A stretch of DNA of 64,000 bases from Saprospiraceae bacterium (GTDB taxonomy: Bacteria > Bacteroidota > Bacteroidia > Chitinophagales > Saprospiraceae), in assembly GCA_020627785.1 (NCBI GenBank), contig JAHDGF010000001.1, positions 137,056-201,055 on the forward strand, read 5' to 3'. The notes under the pieces are model-generated. The model did no database searches, was not told the DNA's origin, and saw only the letters and a list, made by a program, of their open reading frames with translations. This document shows positions 37,091 through 46,176 of the stretch, piece by piece. Made by a program: the position numbers and the translations under genes. Within the stretch, counting starts at the first letter, position 1, and each line of letters starts with the position of its first letter.

Positions 37091-38725
37091 TTATTTTGAA
37101 AGTAGTTGCTTGTATTTGGTTTGGTCTCTTAATATTTCTATCGCGGTTTCCACCTCACGATCATCTGCTAGTTTTTGGAAGGCTCTGCCACTCTGGTAGA
37201 AATATCGACTAGCAATATCTTCTTGTATTGCATTTATAATATCTGCTTGAGCAGCATCAACTGCTCCAATTTTTTCTTGCTCTATTCTTTGATCCAAGGC
37301 AGCGATGTCACTTTCTAAAAGATTAGAATAACCATCTTCTTGTATCGCATCTTTTAAGGCTTGCAATTGATCTTCTGTTTCTGTTTCGTAACTGAAATCT
37401 TGACTTTTGAGGAAGGTTTTGAAATCATCGAAACCATCAAAGACTACTGCTTGAACTGTTGAATCTTGATTGGGGTTTTTAGCTACATAGTCTGTAACGT
37501 AATTAAAGATTACATTTTCTTCAAGCAGTTTTTCAAGTACGACAGGAACCTCTTTTTCATCCATTATAACATCAGGCGTAACACCTCCTCCATCTAAAAC
37601 AGGACGACCATTTTTTGTTTTAAAAGTTGATCTTTCGCTGTCCGGAATGTCAACTGGTTCACCGTTGTCATATTCTGTACCTTGAATGCATCTACCACTA
37701 GGAATGTAGTATTTGGATGTTGTCAATTTTATACGTGAATTATATCCAAGTTCCATGGTGTTCTGAACAAGTCCTTTACCAAAACTTCGCTGACCTAATA
37801 AAACACCTCTATCTAAATCTTGGATAACGCCAGATACTATTTCTGATGCAGAAGCAGATCTTTTATTAATTAATATCGCCAAAGGAATGTCAAGATCTAA
37901 TGGTGGCTTGGTTGTATTAAAATTTCTATCTCTTTCTCTGACCTTACCTTTGGTGAAAACCACTTCTTCACCTTGAGGTATGAATAAATTACAAATGTCA
38001 ATGGCCTCTCTCAAAAGTCCTCCACCATTGTATCTTAAGTCTAGGATAAGTCCCTCTAAATTTTCATTATCTCTTTTTAACTTTTTAAAAGCTTTGCTAA
38101 TATTTTTGGTGGCGTTAGGAGTGAAGGTTGTTAATGAGATATAACCTATTTTATCATCCACCATACCCGAGTATGGTACGTTAGGAACTTCTACACTTCC
38201 ACGTTCTATATCTAAATCAAAACTTTCACCCGTAGAAGGTCTATTGATCTCTAATTTTAATTTTGTTCCCGGAACGCCACGAACAAATTGCGTGACCTCT
38301 TCTACCGTTTTATCTTTTGTGCTTTTACCACTTACAGATACGACTTGATCTCCTGCCATTACTCCTGCTTTTTGTAAAGGAGAATTTTGGTAGGGTTCAA
38401 TAATTGTAAGATAGGATCCTATTTTTTTAACAGTGGCACCGATTCCTTCATACTTCCCTTCGGTGTTGATACGATAACTTTCAACTTGAGATTCAGAAAT
38501 ATAATTGGTGTATGGATCTAGTGAGTTAACCATCGCATCCAAACCTATTTTCATGAGTTTGTGAGGGTCTAAATCGTCAACATAATTTGCATTAAGCTCC
38601 TTGTAGGCCTTTACGAAAATTTCGATGTTTTTGGATATTTCATATAATCGGTCCTTCTTAACGAAAGTGAAAGAAGTTGCTAAAAATCCGATGAGTAAGA
38701 AAGGTAGAATCTTACGTATAATCAT
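37091..38725 (-). CDS. C-terminal processing peptidase, S41 family (CtpA/Prc-like)
   Basis: 544 residues. A single N-terminal hydrophobic segment (FLLIGFLATSFTFV) targets it to the periplasm. A PDZ domain (GSYLTIIEPYQNSPLQKAGV to RGVPGTKLKLEI, about residues 85-165) precedes the protease domain: NGGGLLREAIDICNLF, NKRSASASEIVSG with the catalytic Ser, and GQRSFGKGLVQ with the catalytic Lys. About 150 residues extend past the catalytic core. Family members trim C-termini of periplasmic proteins. It precedes a TonB-like lipoprotein gene by six bases. Confidence 0.92.
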   Translation of the reverse strand: MIIRKILPFLLIGFLATSFTFVKKDRLYEISKNIEIFVKAYKELNANYVDDLDPHKLMKIGLDAMVNSLDPYTNYISESQVESYRINTEGKYEGIGATVKKIGSYLTIIEPYQNSPLQKAGVMAGDQVVSVSGKSTKDKTVEEVTQFVRGVPGTKLKLEINRPSTGESFDLDIERGSVEVPNVPYSGMVDDKIGYISLTTFTPNATKNISKAFKKLKRDNENLEGLILDLRYNGGGLLREAIDICNLFIPQGEEVVFTKGKVRERDRNFNTTKPPLDLDIPLAILINKRSASASEIVSGVIQDLDRGVLLGQRSFGKGLVQNTMELGYNSRIKLTTSKYYIPSGRCIQGTEYDNGEPVDIPDSERSTFKTKNGRPVLDGGGVTPDVIMDEKEVPVVLEKLLEENVIFNYVTDYVAKNPNQDSTVQAVVFDGFDDFKTFLKSQDFSYETETEDQLQALKDAIQEDGYSNLLESDIAALDQRIEQEKIGAVDAAQADIINAIQEDIASRYFYQSGRAFQKLADDREVETAIEILRDQTKYKQLLSK

Positions 38726-38952
38726 AGTAGTTATTTATTCAATAAAATCAGGGCAAAGAACCCAAATCAACCATTAAAACGCCAATAAATCTATTTGTAT
38801 TTGCTTACAAATGATGTTTATCGACAGTTATATGACCTATAAAGTTGTGAAAAAGGTCAAAATATGGGTTAAATTCAACAATTCTAATGATATTTTTAGG
38901 AGATGCAACCATATCTTAATTCTAATCCTCTTGAAGGTGTACATATAATACT

Positions 38953-39465
38953 ATGCAACAAGACCCATTAATATTACAATGTATAGATAACCAGCGTGTA
39001 GCGCAGAAAGTACTTTATGATAAGTACAAGGATGCGATGTATACTCTTTCCTATAGAATTTCCGGCAGTTTTGAATTGGCTGATGACATTTTGCAAGAAG
39101 CATTTGTGAAGGTATTTAGAAGTCTAAAGAAATTGAAGGATCATCGAACTTTACCAGGGTGGATTAAAACCATCGTTGTAAGAACTGCGTATGAAAATAT
39201 TGAAAGGGAAAAAAAGAAAAGTTTAGGGGGAGTTGATGTAGCAGATGTAGAATATAAACTTACAACCAAGTCTAGCGATGTTGAGTACATAGAACAAGCA
39301 ATTGCAAAATTACCTCATGGCTTTAGAACAGTTTTTGTGTTGGTTGAAATAGAAGGTTATAAACATCATGAGGTTGCAGAAATGCTTGGTATTACAGAAG
39401 GTACTTCAAAGTCTCAGTTATCTAGAGCAAAACAAAAATTAAGAGAAATGCTTATTGAAGCATAA
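38953..39465 (+). CDS. RNA polymerase sigma factor, ECF type
   Basis: 170 residues: sigma region 2 (YDKYKDAMYTLSYRISGSFE, LADDILQEAFVKVF) and region 4 with the helix-turn-helix HHEVAEMLGITEGTSKSQLS. It lacks regions 1 and 3, as usual for ECF sigma factors. The next gene begins one base before this stop codon and encodes a membrane protein that is the likely anti-sigma factor, and two more genes follow within a few bases, so it heads a four-gene operon. Its target promoters are unknown. Confidence 0.9.
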   Translation: MQQDPLILQCIDNQRVAQKVLYDKYKDAMYTLSYRISGSFELADDILQEAFVKVFRSLKKLKDHRTLPGWIKTIVVRTAYENIEREKKKSLGGVDVADVEYKLTTKSSDVEYIEQAIAKLPHGFRTVFVLVEIEGYKHHEVAEMLGITEGTSKSQLSRAKQKLREMLIEA

Positions 39466-40628
39466 TGAATAAAAAGGATAAGACATATAATTTCAAAGCA
39501 TTAAAAAATGATTTACCAAATCATTCAGCTCCAGATTCCATCTGGGATGGGATAAGTGAATCATTGGGTAGTGATACTCCTTTGGATTTCAATGAACACA
39601 AAGATGCTTTAAGGGAATACAAGCCTCCAGAAAATATCTGGGATAAGATATCGGAAGACTTAGATGTTCCTGACTCACAATATACTTTTGCGGATTTTAA
39701 GGATGAATTACCAACACATTCTCCTTCGGCTGATATATGGGATAAGATATCTGAGGACTTAGATGTTGCTGAACCCCAATATGTTTTTGCAGATATTAAG
39801 GATGAATTACCAGCACATTCTCCTTCGGCAGATATCTGGGATAAGATATCTGAAGACTTAGATGTTGCAAGTCCCCAATATACTTTTGCGGATTTTAAGG
39901 ATGAATTACACACACATTCTCCTTCGACTGATATATGGGATAAGATATCTGTAGATCTTGATTTACCTGCTACAGAGTATTCTTTTGTAGATCAAAAAGA
40001 TAAATTATCAACGCATACGCCTAAGGCGTTTATTTGGGATAAAATTTCTGATGAACTAGATCTCCCTGCTCCGGTGTATTCTTTTCCAGGAATTAAAGAA
40101 GACCTTCCTAGTTATTCCCCAGAATCAAAAGTTTGGGATAAAATTGAAAAAGAATTAGAAATAAAAGGAAGGATAGATCAACTGCCTATCCATAAACCTA
40201 AGGAGCTTATTTGGGAAAATCTTGAGAATGAATTAGATGAAGTAAAAGGGGGAGTTAGAAAACTACGAATTGCGATGGCGATGGCAGCTTCATTTTTAGT
40301 ATTGGCATTCTCTGTTCAATTTATGCAATGTGAGAAAGAGACTGCACCAGAAATCATGATGATGGCAGAAGCAGAAACTGTGAAGTCTGATTGGTCTGAT
40401 GATGAAGATTTAGAATTGATTAAAGAGATGTGCAAGGATTACATGGCTGTATGTGAACAACCTAGTTTTAAAAAATTAGAAAATGAGCTTGGTGAATTAA
40501 ATGCACATAAAGAAGAATTGCTTAACATGGTTTCAGAATTTGATGAAGAATCTACTTATGGCCCGATGTTGGCTAAAATAGAAACTCAGAAGACGGAGTT
40601 GATGAAACAAATGATTGAGATGATCTAA
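39465..40628 (+). CDS. Repeat-containing membrane protein, likely anti-sigma factor
   Basis: 387 residues, coupled to the sigma gene by a one-base overlap. The N-terminal 250 residues, without a signal peptide and so cytosolic, are built of tandem 33-residue units of the form IWDKISEDLDV, then YTFADFKDELPTHSPSAD. Six clear units start at residues 26, 58, 91, 124, 157 and 190, with partial ones on both sides (223 and later). One transmembrane helix (AMAMAASFLVLAFSVQF) lies near residue 270-290, followed by an extracytoplasmic tail with a Cys and acidic helices. Position and topology fit an anti-sigma factor; the repeats are not typical of known anti-sigma domains. Confidence 0.6.
   Translation: MNKKDKTYNFKALKNDLPNHSAPDSIWDGISESLGSDTPLDFNEHKDALREYKPPENIWDKISEDLDVPDSQYTFADFKDELPTHSPSADIWDKISEDLDVAEPQYVFADIKDELPAHSPSADIWDKISEDLDVASPQYTFADFKDELHTHSPSTDIWDKISVDLDLPATEYSFVDQKDKLSTHTPKAFIWDKISDELDLPAPVYSFPGIKEDLPSYSPESKVWDKIEKELEIKGRIDQLPIHKPKELIWENLENELDEVKGGVRKLRIAMAMAASFLVLAFSVQFMQCEKETAPEIMMMAEAETVKSDWSDDEDLELIKEMCKDYMAVCEQPSFKKLENELGELNAHKEELLNMVSEFDEESTYGPMLAKIETQKTELMKQMIEMI
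39636..40130 (+). repeat. 99-bp tandem coding repeats
   Basis: Five units of 99 bases (starts 39636, 39735, 39834, 39933, 40032) encode the 33-residue repeat. The first three are close to identical in DNA, the fourth and fifth have diverged, which points to recent expansion or gene conversion. Confidence 0.8.
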
Positions 40629-40629
40629 G

Positions 40630-41535
40630 GTGGCTAAGATTCTTATTTACATATCAAGTATTATTTTGCTTTGCGCAAATTTCTCTTTTGGTCAATCAGA
40701 CGTCCAAACGGTAACATCAGAAGTAATTGAAAATTTTAAATACAAGCCACGCAATAATATAGAGATAAATGCAGAACGAGCAGATATTTTTATAACTGGT
40801 GCAGATGTAGAGCAAATTCAGATTAAAGCAATTATAGTATCAAAAAATAGCTCTAGGTCTGAAGCTAAAGCGGACCTTTCAAAAATGAAAGTGCTCTCAG
40901 AAAAGTTGGGTAAAACGATTTATATAAGAAATTATATCTCCGTAAAAGATCTAGCTAATAAACCTAATTCAAATTTGAAGGTAGTTTTTGAAATTAAATT
41001 ACCTAGAGCCTGTCCTGTCAATATAAAGAATTCCTTTGGCGAAATAATGATAACTAATTTAAATGCTCAAGTTTTAATTGATAGTAAGTATACTAAAATT
41101 GATCTCTCATACCTTGAGGGTAGTGGGCAAGTTAAGTCAGTGCTAGGTGATGTATACATGCATTCAAGTTATGGGGAATACGTTTATGATTTAAGCCGTT
41201 GTGATCTTGTGCTAGAAAATTCTGATGGCAGTTATGAAATAGAATCTAAATATGGTAAAGTAACAGCTTCAGTTAAACCAGAAGTAGAAAAATTAGTTGT
41301 GGTGGGTGAAACAGTGGATGTGAATCTCAATATGGAAAATTTGAGTAGCTCGTACTATAACTTATCAAGTAAGGGCGGAAAGATAATTGTTGATCAGAAT
41401 TTTAACATCGAAACAAAAACCAAAGAAAAAGGGGATGTTATTTTATTAGAGCTGAATGAAAATATTGATTGCTCTATATTGAATGTTGATACTCAATTTG
41501 GTACCATCTCCTTAAATAAGCCTAACAACAAATGA
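40630..41535 (+). CDS. DUF4097-like secreted beta-helix protein
   Basis: 301 residues, starting with GTG one base after the previous stop. Signal peptide ISSIILLCANFSFG. The body is regular short beta repeats (KNSFGEIMITNLNAQVLID, SVLGDVYMHSSYGEYVYDL, SKYGKVTASVKP) typical of DUF4097/putative auto-transporter adhesin proteins. It has no barrel. Third gene of the sigma operon, overlapping the next gene by four bases. Likely an extracytoplasmic protein whose level is set by the sigma factor; exact role unknown. Confidence 0.65.
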   Translation: MAKILIYISSIILLCANFSFGQSDVQTVTSEVIENFKYKPRNNIEINAERADIFITGADVEQIQIKAIIVSKNSSRSEAKADLSKMKVLSEKLGKTIYIRNYISVKDLANKPNSNLKVVFEIKLPRACPVNIKNSFGEIMITNLNAQVLIDSKYTKIDLSYLEGSGQVKSVLGDVYMHSSYGEYVYDLSRCDLVLENSDGSYEIESKYGKVTASVKPEVEKLVVVGETVDVNLNMENLSSSYYNLSSKGGKIIVDQNFNIETKTKEKGDVILLELNENIDCSILNVDTQFGTISLNKPNNK

Positions 41536-42716
41536 TCCGACTTTTAATTTTTATATTAATCATACCTGGTTTTTTGATTGGTCAGACACAGCCGATTGAA
41601 AAAATTGAAATGGAACCGGACCCGATCATCCAAGATGCTTTTGATGCCATAAGTGGAAGGATGAACGATGTTAATCGAATGTTCAAATTAACAACAGATC
41701 GAGGTCTTAGATTTGGTTATGAGATGAAGTTGGGGAAAGCTTTATCTTTAAATCCTCAACTTAATCTTGGAACTGGCATCGGAATTGGCCCGGGCGTAAA
41801 TATTAATATTGAAGCTCAAAGTACTGTAGGACTTCGATATTTCTTTAGACATAAAGAAAGGATAGAAGCAGGTCTCCAAGGAAATAATTTAAACGGACTT
41901 TATGCAGAGCTGGGAACTGAGTTTTCAATTTTTGGCGGTGTTTTTTCAGGGTTTAATGATTTCATTTATTTAAAAGTTGGATCGCAAAGTCGGGTATTTA
42001 AATATGGTCTAGTAGATATTGGTTTGCGAGTGAGTTATGCCCCTGATAATGGAAGTCTTAATATAAGTACTGGCTTTGATATGGGATTTGCCCATTCAAA
42101 AAATTATCAGCTGGATGAGTTTGAAAATAATAAATGTGCCATCGTTAATTGTTATGAGGAGAATAGAAAATTGGTTAAAATACCTGCAAACAATCTTATA
42201 AATATTGACATAGGACGCACAGTACGTAGTGTAGGATTTAATCCTACAATTAATTTTGAACACAAAATATCAAAGGTGTCTCTTTCAATGACACATGAGT
42301 TTACTACTAATCTGAATGCATTAGAAATATTAACAGGACCATCTCAAACATCTTCATTTTTTGGGGCTCATTATGAAATGGGTATTAAATGGATCATGGG
42401 TAAGCGTAGACAAGTAATTAAGGGCGAAACCGCTAATAATTTATCTGGCTCCTATTTTGGTCCGATTGGAAGAATTGGTTACGAACAAGGCAAAGTATTG
42501 GCAGGAGGAAACTATTCAGGCAGTTTCTTTGCAGGCGGCTTGAGATTAGGTTATCAAACAAGACTCCTCAAAAATCTTTATGCAGATTTATATTTTGGGG
42601 CAGCCTATAAAGAGTATTTTGAATTGCATGATCCTAACAATACACTAAATCTTATAATTTCTAGTAATTCAACCATTATCCCAGTTGGTAACTTTTCTGT
42701 CGGATATGCGTTCTAG
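41532..42716 (+). CDS. Outer-membrane protein, last gene of the sigma operon, unknown
   Basis: 394 residues with signal peptide (LLIFILIIPGFLIGQ). The body has many amphipathic strands (GLRFGYEMKLGKALSLNPQ, GRIGYEQGKVLAGGNYSG) and ends in VGNFSVGYAF with a final Phe, as outer-membrane barrels do. No family recognised. Starts inside the previous gene's stop (4-base overlap). It could be a receptor or envelope-stress target of the upstream sigma system. Confidence 0.55.
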   Translation: MIRLLIFILIIPGFLIGQTQPIEKIEMEPDPIIQDAFDAISGRMNDVNRMFKLTTDRGLRFGYEMKLGKALSLNPQLNLGTGIGIGPGVNINIEAQSTVGLRYFFRHKERIEAGLQGNNLNGLYAELGTEFSIFGGVFSGFNDFIYLKVGSQSRVFKYGLVDIGLRVSYAPDNGSLNISTGFDMGFAHSKNYQLDEFENNKCAIVNCYEENRKLVKIPANNLINIDIGRTVRSVGFNPTINFEHKISKVSLSMTHEFTTNLNALEILTGPSQTSSFFGAHYEMGIKWIMGKRRQVIKGETANNLSGSYFGPIGRIGYEQGKVLAGGNYSGSFFAGGLRLGYQTRLLKNLYADLYFGAAYKEYFELHDPNNTLNLIISSNSTIIPVGNFSVGYAF

Positions 42717-42801
42717 CTTTGATTTTAACTTAATTTAAGACCAACAAGCATTCGTTTGTTGTTATTTAACTAGGATACAGTTCATATATAGATTATTTGT
42801 T

Positions 42802-42823
42802 TGACTATTGTCGTTTATAGTCA
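42802..42823. repeat. Inverted repeat upstream of a small lipoprotein gene
   Basis: TGACTAT and ATAGTCA are separated by eight bases, 27 bases before the ATG at 42850. It could be an operator; both strands lack a T run that would make it a terminator. Confidence 0.35.
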
Positions 42824-42849
42824 GATATTTGTTCACATATCTATATGCA

Positions 42850-43071
42850 ATGAAATTACTTAAATCCTTTTCTTCAATATTTATGTTTGCCTGCCTCCTT
42901 TTTCTTGTAGGAACAACAACTTCCTCTTGTAAAGTAAAAGAAGGTTGTGATGTAGAACATTTAAAGGCTCCAGTGGATAAGAATGGAAATTTATCAACGA
43001 AACGTGGATCGAGTGCGTTATTTGATAAAAAGCGAGTAGCTAAATCAAAGAAGCGAAAGTCAAAAAACTAA
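42850..43071 (+). CDS. Small basic lipoprotein
   Basis: 73 residues from ATG 42850; an upstream TTG at 42808 is open in frame but the ATG gives a proper lipoprotein signal, MKLLKSFSSIFMFACLLF, ending at TTTSSC. The mature part is 46 residues, highly basic at the end (KKRVAKSKKRKSKN). No family recognised. The gene 43113-43826 follows 41 bases later. Confidence 0.5.
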   Translation: MKLLKSFSSIFMFACLLFLVGTTTSSCKVKEGCDVEHLKAPVDKNGNLSTKRGSSALFDKKRVAKSKKRKSKN

Positions 43072-43112
43072 GACATCAAACTAAACGGATTTATAACTTC
43101 TAAATATTAAAA

Positions 43113-43826
43113 ATGACAAAAAAAATTACCACGCTCGGTCTATTCTTAATTTTTGCTGTAACGAGTTATGCTCAGGCAGGATACATTTCTAAAGCAGTTG
43201 AAATTTTTTCTAGAAAGAAAACTGCATATGTAACACTTAAGGATGGCACTGAACTAAGTGGAACGATAAAAGATCTAGATAGAAAAAAAGGTCTTTTTGA
43301 ACAAATCACTTTAGCTGACGACAAAAAGAAGAAGACAAAAATTGACGCAGAAGATATTTCTCACATGTACCTGCCTCAGAACTCATTGGATAAAATGAAT
43401 GCAACATTTGATAAAATGTATGATGCGCAACAATGGGATGTTGAAGATATCAATATGGAACATTTAAAAGATGGCTACGCTTATTTTGAGCAGTCTACTA
43501 TTCAATTAAAGAAGAAGCAAGTAGACGTATTACTACAATTGTTAAATCCTGCGTTCGCAGATCCAGTTAGAATCTACTTTGATCCATACGCAAAAGAAAC
43601 AGCCTCTGTAGGTATTGGTGGTGTTGCTTTGGCTGGTGGAGATGATAAGTCTTATTGGATTAAGGTAGGTGATGAAGTTGCTTTTAAATTGAAAAAAAAG
43701 GACTACGATGAAAACTACCAAAGAATTTATGCCAAGTGTCCAGACTATATAAAGGAGCTAGGAGATAAGCCGCTTTGGAGAGACTTTGGAGAACAGTTGT
43801 ACAATTATGCACAGTCTTGTAAATAA
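43113..43826 (+). CDS. Secreted protein of unknown function
   Basis: 237 residues with signal peptide (TTLGLFLIFAVTSYAQ). The N-terminal mature part (VTLKDGTELSGTIKDLDRKK) resembles a short beta domain seen in some Bacteroidota envelope proteins; the rest is mixed alpha/beta with Cys near the C-terminus (YAKCPDY, AQSCK). I do not recognise the family. A good terminator follows at once, and the convergent importer gene begins 35 bases later. Confidence 0.6.
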   Translation: MTKKITTLGLFLIFAVTSYAQAGYISKAVEIFSRKKTAYVTLKDGTELSGTIKDLDRKKGLFEQITLADDKKKKTKIDAEDISHMYLPQNSLDKMNATFDKMYDAQQWDVEDINMEHLKDGYAYFEQSTIQLKKKQVDVLLQLLNPAFADPVRIYFDPYAKETASVGIGGVALAGGDDKSYWIKVGDEVAFKLKKKDYDENYQRIYAKCPDYIKELGDKPLWRDFGEQLYNYAQSCK

Positions 43827-43832
43827 AATATT

Positions 43833-43855
43833 AGGGCCCTTATGGGCCCTTTTTT
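43833..43855 (+). terminator. Terminator after the secreted-protein gene
   Basis: AGGGCCC and GGGCCCT pair across TTAT and are followed by T. It can serve both converging genes. Confidence 0.85.
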
Positions 43856-43860
43856 ATTTG

Positions 43861-44871
43861 CTATAAGTAACTCCAATCATCCTCTGAATCATTGATTAAT
43901 TTTCGAAGGGACAACGTAATCATAAATATCATAAGTCCAGGGAAAATAGCTAGCCACCATGCTTGAAAATAAGATCTACTCTCGCTAAGCATAGATCCCC
44001 AACTTACAGTTTCTACTGGTAACCCAATTCCAATAAAGCTAATCGTGGCTTCAAGTAAAATTGTAACAGAAAACCCATAGACCAAAACGGTAAGGATGGG
44101 CCGATAAATATTGGGTAGAAGATGCCTAAATAGAATTTTAATTGATGGTACTCCTAAGGCCTCAACATTCTTTATGTAATCACTATTTCTAATTTTCAAA
44201 AATTCAGCTCTTATATATCTTGTAAGCTTTTGCCATCTGACCAATGAGATTACAATTATTACATTCAAAATACTTCTATCATCAAAAATGGCTAGGCAAA
44301 AAATTAATATAAATATACCCGAGATGGATCGAGAAAACTCTATCAACTTCATTATAATATCATCCATGGGTATACTAACATTTGCTTTAAGCAAATTAAA
44401 AGATTGATTAATAAAATGTATCAAAGAAATAACCCCTATCAGTACTATAAAAAATAAAAGCCAAAGCTCTTCATGATAGGAGTAAAAAACCCAAAGTAAG
44501 GTCAATACAAAGTAGATGAAAAGTAAAGCGTAGTGAGTCCGAATTCTTCCATTGCCAATATATCCAGATAAATAGCCTAATGAAAAACCAATTAAGAGTG
44601 CTATAATACTCGTAGTTACACTAATAATAAATGAAATTCTTGCTCCATTTAAAATACCTGCCCAAACATCTCTACCCAGACCATCTGTGCCTAACCAATG
44701 GTGTGCATTAATAAATGGCCTCAAATAGTTTTGCTCAATGTTTAAGACAGAAGACCAGGAATCACTATCGAATATAATTGACATAACTACCAAGCTAAGG
44801 TAGAAGGCTACTCCTATAATTGGCCATTTACCAATTCCCTTATCAGTTAATATGTTTGCGTTGTTTTTCAA
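43861..44871 (-). CDS. ABC importer permease, DppC/OppC type
   Basis: 336 residues if started at TTG 44871, where TTG overlaps the TGA stop of the upstream permease (TTGA), the expected coupling. The frame extends upstream to 44985 but would overlap the neighbour by 118 bases. The protein has an N-terminal helix, the GTDGLGRDVWAGILNGARIS segment split across the DppC signature, six helices and the EAxxxG-like motif EALGVPSIKILFRHLLP. It pairs with the DppB-type permease and a substrate-binding lipoprotein. No ATPase genes are nearby. Confidence 0.85.
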   Translation of the reverse strand: MKNNANILTDKGIGKWPIIGVAFYLSLVVMSIIFDSDSWSSVLNIEQNYLRPFINAHHWLGTDGLGRDVWAGILNGARISFIISVTTSIIALLIGFSLGYLSGYIGNGRIRTHYALLFIYFVLTLLWVFYSYHEELWLLFFIVLIGVISLIHFINQSFNLLKANVSIPMDDIIMKLIEFSRSISGIFILIFCLAIFDDRSILNVIIVISLVRWQKLTRYIRAEFLKIRNSDYIKNVEALGVPSIKILFRHLLPNIYRPILTVLVYGFSVTILLEATISFIGIGLPVETVSWGSMLSESRSYFQAWWLAIFPGLMIFMITLSLRKLINDSEDDWSYL

Positions 44872-46166
44872 TTTTCTACTACTGCTGTTTTGGGGTCTAT
44901 TTTCGCATACACAATGTCCGCAAACCAAAAGGATAAAATCGTGATTGCTGATAATAACAATAATAGTGGAAATGCAATATTCCAATCAGCTAATAATATC
45001 GATCGGTATAACAACCTTCCGATGCCTGGTATATTAAATATTATTTCTAGAATTAATGATCCAGCAAAGGATCCTGGGATTGCGCTTGTAAATAGTGTTA
45101 TAATTGGAAACAATGCATTTTTAAAGGCATGCTGTTTTATGATTTGACCTCTACTTAATCCTTTTAGTTGGGCAGTTAAAATGAATGGTTTTGATAATTG
45201 GTCTTTTAGACTTCTCGTCATTAAGGCACTAATGTAACCAGTATTTAAAAGAACAAAACATAGAATTGGGAGGGTAAGATGTTTTAAATTACTTAGAATG
45301 CTAACCTCTGTTGATATATTCATTGAGTGAATCGAAGGAAAAATATTTGTAAGTTTTCCATAGTCACTAGTTGTAAAGAAAATCACCATTAGTGTTGCAA
45401 ACCAAAATAGAGGCAGAGAATAAAGTAGATCAAGTAAAGTTTGTAGGTAGTTCCAAATTTTTGAAGTCGAAATCACATTTTTAATTCCTAGAAAGATTCC
45501 AAGTCCGAATGAAATTATAAGTGTTGGAATGGTAATACTTAAAGTCCATTTTAAAGCTGATGATATTTTTGGACCTGCCGGTTGATTATCAATGTTTGAA
45601 AAATTATTTTTTACATCTACGGTAGATTTCATCCAATGATGATATTGATTATCTAGGCCTTGCCATCTGAATACGGGGTAGTAAAATGATCTCTTGTCCC
45701 CTGATTGGATTTTTTGCATTAAAGGAATGAATTCGGATTCAATGTTTAGACTATTCGGAATTTTATTTCCCTTAACCAATGCTTGATTAATCTCTATGAA
45801 GGTAGATTTATATTTTGGGTTTTGATTTCCTTTCAGGTATAATTCTATCTCCTGATTATTTAGCCCTAGAGCCACTAATTTTGAAACTATCTTTTTTTGT
45901 TCAGGAATAATGATTTTATTGAAATTTTCATTCCAATCACTTGGAGTAATGCTAAAGTAAAATTTAGGTTTATCTAAGTGTAGTTTTTTAGCTTCACGAA
46001 TGTATTCTGAGTCTGTGTATGATCTATCATCAAATTCATTTTCACTATAAATGCCAAGTGCCTGCTCCACTGGGTCAGTAGGTAGTAAATCTTTTAGAAA
46101 AAAGATTGTTATTGATAAAATGTATAAAAGCAATAAAGATTGTAGGAGCTTTACAATTACTGACAT
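44868..46166 (-). CDS. ABC importer permease, DppB/OppB type, with a large extracytoplasmic insert
   Basis: 432 residues, about 100 more than common DppB. After the first helix (SLLLLYILSITIFFLKDLLP) there is an insert of roughly 150 residues before the second helix (TLSITIPTLIISFGLGIFLG). The later part is standard: TLLDLLYSLPLFWFATLMV, TGYISALMTRSLKDQL and the ATPase-contact loop QLKGLSRGQIIKQHAFKNAL. A long insert between helix 1 and 2 occurs in some Bacteroidota members of the family. Its substrate is probably an oligopeptide or similar, by family. Confidence 0.85.
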   Translation of the reverse strand: MSVIVKLLQSLLLLYILSITIFFLKDLLPTDPVEQALGIYSENEFDDRSYTDSEYIREAKKLHLDKPKFYFSITPSDWNENFNKIIIPEQKKIVSKLVALGLNNQEIELYLKGNQNPKYKSTFIEINQALVKGNKIPNSLNIESEFIPLMQKIQSGDKRSFYYPVFRWQGLDNQYHHWMKSTVDVKNNFSNIDNQPAGPKISSALKWTLSITIPTLIISFGLGIFLGIKNVISTSKIWNYLQTLLDLLYSLPLFWFATLMVIFFTTSDYGKLTNIFPSIHSMNISTEVSILSNLKHLTLPILCFVLLNTGYISALMTRSLKDQLSKPFILTAQLKGLSRGQIIKQHAFKNALFPIITLFTSAIPGSFAGSLILEIIFNIPGIGRLLYRSILLADWNIAFPLLLLLSAITILSFWFADIVYAKIDPKTAVVEN

Positions 46167-46176
46167 TGTTATACTC

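Noticed and set aside
39521-39913. A 130-residue antisense frame rich in Ser/Lys
   Set aside because: Antisense shadow of the repeat protein; its own repeat simply mirrors the sense repeat.
39636-40130. Tandem repeats as a mobile or CRISPR element
   Set aside because: The 99-base units keep one reading frame in a protein that continues to a membrane helix.
44872-44985. Upstream extension of the DppC-type gene
   Set aside because: It would overlap the DppB-type gene by 118 bases; the TTG overlapping the stop gives a normal N-terminus.
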